Positions 34,924-40,518 of a DNA stretch of 52,996 bases are shown piece after piece. The translations under genes were made by a program, and so were the position numbers. The stretch comes from an uncultured Anaerolineae bacterium (GTDB lineage: Bacteria > Chloroflexota > Anaerolineae > CG2-30-64-16), in assembly GCA_937124585.1 (NCBI GenBank), contig CAKZKT010000019.1, positions 1 to 52,996 of the forward strand. The letters run 5' to 3'. Position 1 is the first letter of the stretch. Every line of letters begins with the position of its first letter. A model generated the notes under the pieces. That model worked only from the letters and a program-made list of their open reading frames with translations, had not been told where the DNA came from and ran no database searches.

Positions 34924-35294
34924 GCCAGAATGATGAGCCCCGACCGCATGGCATCGAGCAGCCGCTCGGCATAGGAGCGCGGCAGGGCCTGCTCTCGGAG
35001 TGCGGTGTGTAGGCCGTGGAGGATCGTCACATCATAACTTCTGGCACAGAAGAAGGCTCGCCAATCTACCGACCAGCCGAACCGGCCGTCAAGTAGCGTC
35101 AGTCCGTCCATCGGCCTGCCGCGTTCCTGCAACCGACGCTGCCAGCTTGTCAGCACCTCTTCGGTCATGGAAATCACCAGCACGGTCTGGTCGAAAAGGA
35201 CACCGATTCTGGCCAGCGCGAACATGTTGTCGAAGCTGGGGAGCGAGCCGGCTGCGGGAATAGCGAGCCGTCGCGACGAATTGTGCGGGTGCAT
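34920..35294 (-). CDS. Hypothetical protein, second gene behind the cobalamin riboswitch
   Basis: 124 residues, family not recognised. The sequence is mostly mixed alpha/beta with a hydrophobic strand (VLFDQTVLVISMTEEVLTSW) and a Cys in FFCARSYDV; no signal peptide or membrane helix is evident. AAAGGAG lies 5 bases before ATG 35294, which supports translation. It follows the 92-residue gene by 83 bases in the same direction, downstream of a cobalamin riboswitch, so its expression may depend on B12 level. Function unknown. Confidence 0.65.
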   Translation of the reverse strand: MHPHNSSRRLAIPAAGSLPSFDNMFALARIGVLFDQTVLVISMTEEVLTSWQRRLQERGRPMDGLTLLDGRFGWSVDWRAFFCARSYDVTILHGLHTALREQALPRSYAERLLDAMRSGLIILA

Positions 35295-35377
35295 GAAAGC
35301 TCCTTTCGTTGTGTGGGAGGAATGAAGTGGGCGTTGTGTCGCGGGCAAGCAGCATCGCCCATGATTAACATGCCGCC

Positions 35378-35656
35378 TCAGTGCCTCAAGTCATTGCGGC
35401 TGCGACGCAGCAGGTCTGCGTGCAGTTGCGAGAAGGCAAGCCTGGCTCGTTGCAACGATTGCTCGGTGACGGCGAGACTCTCGGCCTCCCAGCGATCAAG
35501 CTGAGCCTGCTGGGCACCTCGAAATCGCTCCAGGGCTGCCAGTGTGATCGAGAGCTGATGTAAGACCTGGGTTGCCAGAGGCTCCATCTCCTGTTCGATG
35601 TCGCTCGAAGCGGCCGTTGTCTGGACGCCGGATGTTTCGGTGGCTGTCACATTCAT
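35378..35656 (-). CDS. Small coiled-coil-like protein behind the cobalamin riboswitch
   Basis: 92 residues, family not recognised. After a Thr/Ser-rich N-terminus, residues 20-92 are almost wholly helical with heptad-like spacing (LHQLSITLAALERFRGAQQAQLDR is part of the pattern, given here as LHQLSITLAALERF). No signal peptide is seen. GGAGGCGGA immediately precedes ATG 35656. Two strong terminators and a cobalamin riboswitch lie directly upstream, so this is the first gene of the B12-controlled unit. The frame continues up to 36088, but that part is riboswitch. Function unknown. Confidence 0.65.
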   Translation of the reverse strand: MNVTATETSGVQTTAASSDIEQEMEPLATQVLHQLSITLAALERFRGAQQAQLDRWEAESLAVTEQSLQRARLAFSQLHADLLRRSRNDLRH

Positions 35657-35695
35657 TCCGCCTCCTTTTTCGTCAAACTCTTGCCGGTTGCGGAC

Positions 35696-35723
35696 AAAAA
35701 AAGCCCAACCGCGCGGTTGGGCT
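35696..35723 (-). terminator. Second terminator of the riboswitch leader
   Basis: A perfect 22-base palindrome (AGCCCAACCGC with its complement, 35702-35723) is followed on the minus strand by seven T (35696-35702). It stands between the first terminator and the 92-residue gene. Confidence 0.85.
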
Positions 35724-35731
35724 CTGAGAAC

Positions 35732-35756
35732 AAAAACCCCGTCGTTGCCGACGGGG
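35732..35756 (-). terminator. First terminator (expression platform) of the riboswitch
   Basis: CCCCGTCG (35737-35744) pairs with CGACGGGG (35749-35756) around a 4-base loop and is followed on the minus strand by five T. It is the likely switch that cuts transcription when cobalamin is bound. Confidence 0.8.
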
Positions 35757-35821
35757 TAAGCATACGCTGCTGTCCAGCACACGCTGCCCACCCCTTTCCG
35801 CGAGGGTGTCACGAAGCGCAC

Positions 35822-35944
35822 GATGCAGGCGGGTAATCTGGCTGCCTTGAACGGGTCAAGGTTACAGTTGCGGGACAGCGCCGGACTTTCACCGGTCTTC
35901 CCCCATTGCGCGCCACGCTTCCGAGCGGCTGGCGCACCTGCATC
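35822..35944 (-). ncRNA. Cobalamin riboswitch aptamer
   Basis: On the minus strand the conserved core is clear: GGGGGAAGACCGGTGAAAG, then TCCGGCGCTGTCCCGCAACTG, and the B12 box AGCCAGATTACCCGCCTGC. The closing stem is GATGCAGG with CCTGCATC (35937-35944 and 35822-35829). This matches the adenosylcobalamin-type riboswitch. A promoter lies just upstream (35970-35998) and two intrinsic terminators just downstream. The controlled genes are two small unknown ORFs rather than a B12 synthesis or transport gene. Confidence 0.92.
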
Positions 35945-35969
35945 TACTGCTATGCGATTATCGTTGCGC

Positions 35970-35998
35970 TTTGTAGCATGAATCCCGAATCTTGTCAA
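35970..35998 (-). promoter_or_regulatory. Sigma-70-type promoter of the cobalamin riboswitch unit
   Basis: On the minus strand a perfect TTGACA (35993-35998), 17-base spacer and TACAAA (35970-35975) precede the aptamer by about 25 bases. Confidence 0.65.
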
Positions 35999-36041
35999 AT
36001 GAATGCTGTATTCCCGAAAGGCAGAGGCCGAATGCGGGTTT

Positions 36042-36070
36042 TTGACAGCCTCAAGCCTGTGCGGTATACT
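36042..36070 (+). promoter_or_regulatory. Strong sigma-70-type promoter of the nickel-handling operon
   Basis: TTGACA (36042-36047), a 17-base spacer and TATACT (36065-36070) give a near-consensus promoter about 47 bases before the first tandem-hairpin leader. It diverges from the riboswitch promoter 44 bases away. Confidence 0.8.
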
Positions 36071-36117
36071 GTAAATGTTCAGGGGCATGAAGCTGCCTGG
36101 GCATTCGAGTGAGAGCA

Positions 36118-36171
36118 GGTCATGAAGACCCCCGTTCCGGACATGAAGTCTGGTCGTGGTGGTCTTTTTTT
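36118..36171 (+). ncRNA. Tandem-hairpin leader RNA, copy A, upstream of the CooT-like gene
   Basis: Two successive hairpins share an AUGAA loop: GGTC-ATGAA-GACC (36118-36130) and CCGGAC-ATGAA-GTCTGG (36137-36153). GACC of the first can instead pair with GGTC at 36161-36164, immediately before seven T (36165-36171), giving a terminator. Formation of the terminator excludes hairpin 1, as in an attenuator or riboswitch. The SD of the next gene follows at 36180. I do not recognise it as a known RNA family. Confidence 0.6.
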
Positions 36172-36191
36172 CTTTTTCCGGAGGTCATCCC

Positions 36192-36398
36192 ATGTGCGAG
36201 GCGATGGTGTTGGTCACGGCGGCTGACGGCGAGCACGTGCTGATGCGCGACGTGATGCAGGTGCGGCCCGAGGGCGACCTGTTGCTCTTCTCGTCGCTGC
36301 TGGGCGAGCAGAAGCTGGTGCGCGGGCGGATTGACAAGATTGATCTGCTCAAGCATCGCATCTACGTGACGCCACTGCCGGAGCCGGTGGCGACGTAA
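36192..36398 (+). CDS. CooT family nickel-binding protein
   Basis: 68 residues, matching CooT (about 66) throughout: it opens MCEAMVLVTAADG, continues with VMQVRPEGDLLLFSSLLGEQK, and closes with GRIDKIDLLKHRIYV. In Rhodospirillum rubrum CooT binds nickel through Cys2, which is present here, and assists maturation of carbon monoxide dehydrogenase. No CO dehydrogenase gene is in this window. GGAGGT lies 6 bases before ATG 36192. The leader RNA and strong promoter upstream suggest regulation by metal or metabolite. Confidence 0.85.
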   Translation: MCEAMVLVTAADGEHVLMRDVMQVRPEGDLLLFSSLLGEQKLVRGRIDKIDLLKHRIYVTPLPEPVAT

Positions 36399-36410
36399 CC
36401 TCTCCCCCGG

Positions 36411-36433
36411 CCCCTCGCCTCCCAGGCGAGGGG
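36411..36433. repeat. GC-rich palindrome in the cooT-cooJ spacer
   Basis: CCCCTCGCCT and AGGCGAGGGG form a perfect 10-bp stem around CCC. A second imperfect C/G-rich inverted stretch follows to about 36476. There is no T-run, so it is more likely a dispersed repeat than a terminator. Confidence 0.7.
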
Positions 36434-36510
36434 AGTACCTCTCCCTCTTCCCTGGCGGGAAGGGGGGCGAGGGAGCAGGTCGGCTGGACAACCGCATACC
36501 TTTGACTGGA

Positions 36511-36566
36511 GGCCATGAAGGTCGTTTCCGGCATGAACGCCGGACGCGCTTGCATGGCCTTTTTTT
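36511..36566 (+). ncRNA. Tandem-hairpin leader RNA, copy B, upstream of the histidine-tailed gene
   Basis: The architecture of copy A recurs: GGCC-ATGAA-GGTC (36511-36523) and a CCGGC-ATGAAC-GCCGG hairpin (36528-36543). GGCCATG (36511-36517) can also pair with CATGGCC (36553-36559), which is followed by seven T (36560-36566). The paired bases differ from copy A but pairing is kept, while the ATGAA loops are unchanged. Confidence 0.6.
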
Positions 36567-36591
36567 GTTTCTCACGATCTGGAGGTGGCAC

Positions 36592-36891
36592 ATGACCATG
36601 AACGACATCAAGAAGCTGCGCGTGTTGCTGCCGCACTGGCTGGAGCACAGCGCATCGCACGCCGACGACTACCGCGCGTGGATCGAGCGGGCGCGGGCGG
36701 TCGGCGCCGATCACGTGGCCGAGCACCTGGCCGCGGCGGTGGAGAAGCTGGAGGGCGTGAATCGCGACTTGCAAGGCGCGCTGGAGCACCTGGGCGGGCC
36801 AGACAGGCCCGGCGATCACGAGCACGAGCATGTGCATCATCGCCATGCCCATCCGCACGAACACGGCGAGCACCATCACCACGACCAATGA
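36592..36891 (+). CDS. CooJ-like histidine-rich nickel-binding protein
   Basis: 99 residues. A helical N-terminal part (about 1-72: LPHWLEHSASHADDYRAW) is followed by a tail with 13 histidines in the last 25 residues, mixed with Asp and Glu. The layout is that of CooJ, the nickel chaperone paired with CooT, and of other metal-storage proteins with a His tail; sequence homology to CooJ itself cannot be proven here. GGAGGT lies 5 bases before ATG 36592. The second tandem-hairpin leader sits directly upstream. Confidence 0.75.
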   Translation: MTMNDIKKLRVLLPHWLEHSASHADDYRAWIERARAVGADHVAEHLAAAVEKLEGVNRDLQGALEHLGGPDRPGDHEHEHVHHRHAHPHEHGEHHHHDQ

Positions 36892-36938
36892 CGACCCTCC
36901 AAAGTGTTTGATGCAAGTGTTTGAGAGGCTGTTAGGAG

Positions 36939-37580
36939 ATGGCTGCGCCGATGCCCGATCAACAAGCCTTCTTCGACCGCGCCGCGGCTACCTGGGATGA
37001 TCAGACCTCTGCCGAGGCGCGCAGCCGCCTGGCCGAGATCGTGGCCGGCCTGGGCATCCCGGCCGACGCGACCGTGCTCGACGTCGGCTGCGGCACCGGC
37101 ATCCTCTTCCCGCTGCTGGTGGCCGCGGTCGGCGAGGGCGGCCGCATCGTGGCGCTAGACATCTCGCGCGAGATGTTGCGTCGCAGCCAGGCCAAGGGGT
37201 ACGCCGTTCACCTGGTGCAGGCGGACGCGCACCGGCCACCGCTGCGCCGTGCCGCGTTCGACTGGGTCATCTGCAACGCGGTGCTGCCGCACTTCGACGA
37301 CAAGCAGGCCGCGCTGACCGAACTGGCGCGCTGCCTGGTGCCGGGTGGCACGCTGGTGGTGTGCCACAGCCACAGCCGGCACTTCATCAACAACCTGCAC
37401 CGGGACGTCGGCGGGGTCGTCGCCGAGGATCGCGTGCCCGATCCCGCGCTGATGGCGCAACTGCTGCGCGCCGCGGGGCTGGAGCCGTCGTCCATCGTGG
37501 ACGGCACCGACCGCTACGTGGCCGTGGCGCGCCGGATCGGCGACCCACGGCATCCGCAGGGCGACAACGATCCGCCCTGA
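36939..37580 (+). CDS. Class I SAM-dependent methyltransferase
   Basis: 213 residues. SAM-binding motif I is VLDVGCGTGILFPLL, then IVALDISREMLRRS, DAHRPPLRRAAFDWVICNAVLPHF and PGGTLVVCHSHSR. The acceptor is unknown. Its place between nickel-chaperone genes and an FmdE/ABC-transport set is suggestive of a metal-related small molecule, but nothing in the sequence proves that. Start at ATG 36939 is adjacent to GGAG; ATG 36951 would give a 12-base spacing. Confidence 0.85.
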   Translation: MAAPMPDQQAFFDRAAATWDDQTSAEARSRLAEIVAGLGIPADATVLDVGCGTGILFPLLVAAVGEGGRIVALDISREMLRRSQAKGYAVHLVQADAHRPPLRRAAFDWVICNAVLPHFDDKQAALTELARCLVPGGTLVVCHSHSRHFINNLHRDVGGVVAEDRVPDPALMAQLLRAAGLEPSSIVDGTDRYVAVARRIGDPRHPQGDNDPP

Positions 37581-37691
37581 CGCCGATTTGCGACCGCACG
37601 GTCATCGGCCCGGTCCCACCGGGAGGCTTTGCACTCGGAGACCGGCCAACGCGAGAAAACGACTTTCAGACTAACCGACCAGGAGACTTCC

Positions 37692-38321
37692 ATGCTCGAC
37701 ATCGCAGGCGCACAACGTTTTCACGGCCATATGTGTCCCGGCCTGGCCATCGGCATCCGCGCGGCCGAGATCGCGCTGGCCGAGATCGGCGCGCATTCGG
37801 CCGATGAGGAGATCGTCGCCATCGTCGAGACCGACATGTGCGGCGTGGACGCCATCCAGTACCTCACCGGCTGCACCTTCGGCAAAGGCAACCTGATCCA
37901 TCTGGACTATGGCAAGAGCGCCTTCACCTTCATCCGCCGCTCCGACGGCAAGGCGCTGCGCATCGTGGCCCGGCCCGACGCGTTCGGCCCGCCCGATCCG
38001 GAATGGTCGGCGCTGCGGGCGCGCGTGTTCGGCGGCAAGGCCACGCCGGAGGAACAAGCGCAGTTCGCCGCAGCCCAAGCGCAGCGAACGCAGGCGATCC
38101 TGGACGCGCCGCTCGACCGGCTCTTCGATGTGCGGCCCGTCGAGCCGCGCATCCCGGCCAGCCCGCCCTGGCCTGCGGGCCAAGCGGGCCAGGGGGCGCG
38201 CATCATGGCCTCGCTGACGTGCGAGGAGTGCGGCGAGGCGACGATGGAGACGCGTACGCGGCGCTTCAACGGCCGCACCCTGTGCATCCCCTGCTTCGAG
38301 GCGGCGGAGAAACGGTGGTAA
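37692..38321 (+). CDS. FmdE family protein with C-terminal zinc ribbon
   Basis: 209 residues. The FmdE domain (about 1-150) begins GAQRFHGHMCPGLAIGIRAAE with the conserved His and Cys, and has VETDMCGVDAIQYLTGCTFGKGNLI, a second conserved Cys pair. A zinc-ribbon-like tail follows (CEECGEATMET, then CIPCFE). The family was named after a formylmethanofuran dehydrogenase subunit but is widely found alone beside metal transporters. AGGAG lies 6 bases before ATG 37692. Here it follows nickel-type chaperones and precedes an ABC importer, so a metal-handling role is likely. Confidence 0.9.
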   Translation: MLDIAGAQRFHGHMCPGLAIGIRAAEIALAEIGAHSADEEIVAIVETDMCGVDAIQYLTGCTFGKGNLIHLDYGKSAFTFIRRSDGKALRIVARPDAFGPPDPEWSALRARVFGGKATPEEQAQFAAAQAQRTQAILDAPLDRLFDVRPVEPRIPASPPWPAGQAGQGARIMASLTCEECGEATMETRTRRFNGRTLCIPCFEAAEKRW

Positions 38322-38347
38322 GCCCTCAGGCCGAGGGTGAAGGGCAC

Positions 38348-38383
38348 CACGTGCCAGGCATCTTGCAGAGTGCCTGGCACGTG
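38348..38383. repeat. 36-bp palindromic repeat (GTGCCAGGCAC family)
   Basis: A perfect 13-bp stem (CACGTGCCAGGCA with TGCCTGGCACGTG) encloses a 10-base loop. Read on the minus strand the loop is almost identical to the loop in the copies at the right edge of the window, so stem and loop are conserved together. It lies between the FmdE and permease genes. Confidence 0.85.
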
Positions 38384-38409
38384 AGCACGGTGATTTTCAG
38401 ATCAGTCAA

Positions 38410-39381
38410 ATGGACGTTCGTCGCGCATTATCCTACCTCGTGACGCTGTGGGTCGTGCTGACCCTCAACTTCCTCCTCCCGCGGCTGCTGCCCGGTGACC
38501 CGCTGGACGCGCTTTTCGATCGCGACCGGGCCGGCTACGTGGCCGACGAGGCCGTGCGCAGCCGGTTGGCCGCGTATTACGGCCTGGATCGGCCGCTGGC
38601 CCACCAGTATGCGGATTACCTGCTTGCCGCGCTGCGGGGCGACCTGGGCTGGTCCATCTGGCTGAACCGGCCTGTGGCCGAGCTGATTGCCGGCCGGCTG
38701 CCGTGGACGCTGCTGCTGACGCTGACCAGCCTGGCGTTGGCGTCGTTGATCGGCGTCTGGCTGGGCGGGGAGGCGGGGTGGCGCCGCGGTAGCCGTGCCG
38801 ATCGTTGGGCTGTGACCGCCGGCATCATCGCCAGCAACGCGCCGGTGTACCTCGTGGGGGTCGGCCTGCTGATCGTGTTCGGCGCCCGGTTGGGCTGGCT
38901 GCCGCTGGGGGGCGGCCGCACCGCCTTCGCGGTCTATCCGCACGCGCTGGCCGCGGCCGGCGACGTGGGGCGCCACCTCCTCCTGCCGCTTGCCACGCTC
39001 ACGCTGCATCTGGTGGGCGCTAAGCTGCTGCTGGTCCGCAACAGCATGGTGAGCGTGCTGGGCGAAGATTTCATGCTGGTTGCCCGCGCCAAAGGACTGA
39101 CCGAGGGCCGGTTGAAGCGCGATCATGCTCTGCGCAACGCGCTGCTGCCGTTCGTGGCGCAACTGGGCGCGCAGATGGGCATGGCGGTCACCGGCGCGAT
39201 CTTCATCGAGACCGTCTTCGCCTATCCCGGCATGGGCCGGCTGATCTTCGACGCGGTGGGCGTGCGTGACTATCCATTGCTCCAGGGCGCCTTCCTGGTC
39301 GTGGCATTCGTGGTGCTGACGGCCAATCTGCTGGCCGACGAGGTCAACGCCCGGCTCGACCCACGGGTGAGGAGCGCGTGA
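38410..39381 (+). CDS. ABC transporter permease, NikB/DppB type
   Basis: 323 residues. The first helix with LNFLLPRLLPGDPLDALF, the periplasmic ALRGDLGWSIWLNRPVAELI segment, and the EAA-like cytoplasmic loop ARAKGLTEGRLKRDHALRNALLP are standard for DppB/NikB permeases; ETVFAYPGMGRLIF is also typical. It forms the membrane channel together with the NikC/DppC-type permease encoded after a 77-bp tandem-repeat array. The upstream nickel-chaperone and FmdE genes favour nickel as the substrate, although peptides are not excluded. No ribosome site is visible before ATG 38410. Confidence 0.9.
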   Translation: MDVRRALSYLVTLWVVLTLNFLLPRLLPGDPLDALFDRDRAGYVADEAVRSRLAAYYGLDRPLAHQYADYLLAALRGDLGWSIWLNRPVAELIAGRLPWTLLLTLTSLALASLIGVWLGGEAGWRRGSRADRWAVTAGIIASNAPVYLVGVGLLIVFGARLGWLPLGGGRTAFAVYPHALAAAGDVGRHLLLPLATLTLHLVGAKLLLVRNSMVSVLGEDFMLVARAKGLTEGRLKRDHALRNALLPFVAQLGAQMGMAVTGAIFIETVFAYPGMGRLIFDAVGVRDYPLLQGAFLVVAFVVLTANLLADEVNARLDPRVRSA

Positions 39382-39405
39382 GCGATGGACAGGAGCGAGC
39401 ACTTG

Positions 39406-39713
39406 TTTGGCTTGCGGCGACGTGTCGCCGCTTTCCAAAGCGCCGGCGAGCCGGCGCAATCCACAGGGGAGGGGCACACCACTTTGGCTTGCGGCGACGT
39501 GTCGCCGCTTTCCAAAGCGCCGGCGAGCCGGCGCAATCCACAGGGGAGGGGCACACCACTTTGGCTTGCGGCGACGTGTCGCCGCTTTCCAAAGCGCCGT
39601 CGAGCCGGCGCAATCCATAGGGGAGGGGCGCACCGCTTTGGCTTGCGGCGACACGTCGCCGCTTTCCAAAGCGCCGGCGAGCCGGCGCAATCCACAGCGA
39701 AAGGGGGCACAAC
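39406..39713. repeat. Four tandem 77-bp repeats with paired palindromes
   Basis: Copies start at 39406, 39483, 39560 and 39637 (period exactly 77, about four copies). Each has two perfect or near-perfect palindromes: GCGGCGACGTGTCGCCGC and GCGCCGGCGAGCCGGCGC. Copy 4 changes the centre of the first palindrome from GT to AC and stays palindromic; copy 3 has one mismatch in the second. The period is not a multiple of three, so the open frame through it does not encode a repeated peptide. It fills the space between the two permease genes. Confidence 0.92.
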
Positions 39714-39714
39714 A

Positions 39715-40518
39715 ATGCCCGGTCTCGGCATCCTGACGATTTTCGTCCTCGTCGCGCTCCTGGCGCCCGTCCTGGCCCCATACGATCCCCATGCGTTGAG
39801 CGGCCAGCCGTTGGAACGGCCCAGCGCGGCGCACCCCCTGGGCACCAACGACATCGGCCAGGACATCCTGAGCGAGCTGATCTTCGGCGCGCGCATCTCG
39901 CTGATCGTGGCGCTGGCCGCGTCCATGGGCACGGTGGCGCTGGCCACGCTGATCGGCGCTGCCGCAGGCTACCTGGGCGGATGGCTGGATACGGCGCTGA
40001 TGCGTGGGGTGGATGTGTTGCTGGCGCTGCCGCGGCTGCCGCTGCTGATCCTGCTGGCCGCGCTGTTAGGCGCTGGCCTGCCGCAGACGATCGCCATCAT
40101 CGCGCTCCTGTTCTGGCCCGCCGCGGCGCGTACCATTCGTGCGCAAACGCAAAGCCTGCGTCGTCGCGGCTACATCCAGATGGCGCGACAGCTCGGCGGC
40201 GGGACGGGCTACGTGTTGCGCCGTCACATCGTGCCCGCGCTCGCGCCCCTGCTGGCATTCGAACTGGTGATGGCCGCCGGCCGCGCGGTGGCGCTGGAGG
40301 CGGGCCTGGCGTTCCTGGGCATCGGCGACGCGGCCGCCAAGAGCTGGGGCCTGATGATGCGCTTCGCGCTCAACCTGCCCGGCCTCCTGCTGGGCGATCG
40401 CTGGCTGTGGTGGTTATTGCCGCCCGCCGCCTGCCTGACCCTGTTGATCTTGACGCTGACCTGCATCGGCATTGGATTGGAAGAACGATGGCAACCGCGA
40501 TTGAAACGACGCCCGTAG
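39715..40518 (+). CDS. ABC transporter permease, NikC/DppC type
   Basis: 267 residues. The opening membrane helix (MPGLGILTIFVLVALLAPVL) leads to YDPHAL, HPLGTNDIGQDILSELIFGARISL, ALPRLPLLILLAALLG and the EAA-type loop RRRGYIQMARQLGGGTGYVLRRHIVP, all typical of DppC/NikC. The frame upstream is repeat array, so ATG 39715 with AAGGGGG 6-9 bases upstream is chosen. Its 3' end overlaps the ATPase start by 31 bases, so translation is probably coupled. It pairs with the permease at 38410. Confidence 0.9.
   Translation: MPGLGILTIFVLVALLAPVLAPYDPHALSGQPLERPSAAHPLGTNDIGQDILSELIFGARISLIVALAASMGTVALATLIGAAAGYLGGWLDTALMRGVDVLLALPRLPLLILLAALLGAGLPQTIAIIALLFWPAAARTIRAQTQSLRRRGYIQMARQLGGGTGYVLRRHIVPALAPLLAFELVMAAGRAVALEAGLAFLGIGDAAAKSWGLMMRFALNLPGLLLGDRWLWWLLPPAACLTLLILTLTCIGIGLEERWQPRLKRRP

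Noticed and set aside
35657-36088. Long N-terminal extension of the 92-residue gene
   Set aside because: The region is cobalamin riboswitch and terminators, and a strong ribosome site precedes ATG 35656.
39385-39714. N-terminal extension of the second permease through the 77-bp repeats
   Set aside because: The repeat period is not a multiple of three and the true permease N-terminus with its membrane helix starts at 39715.
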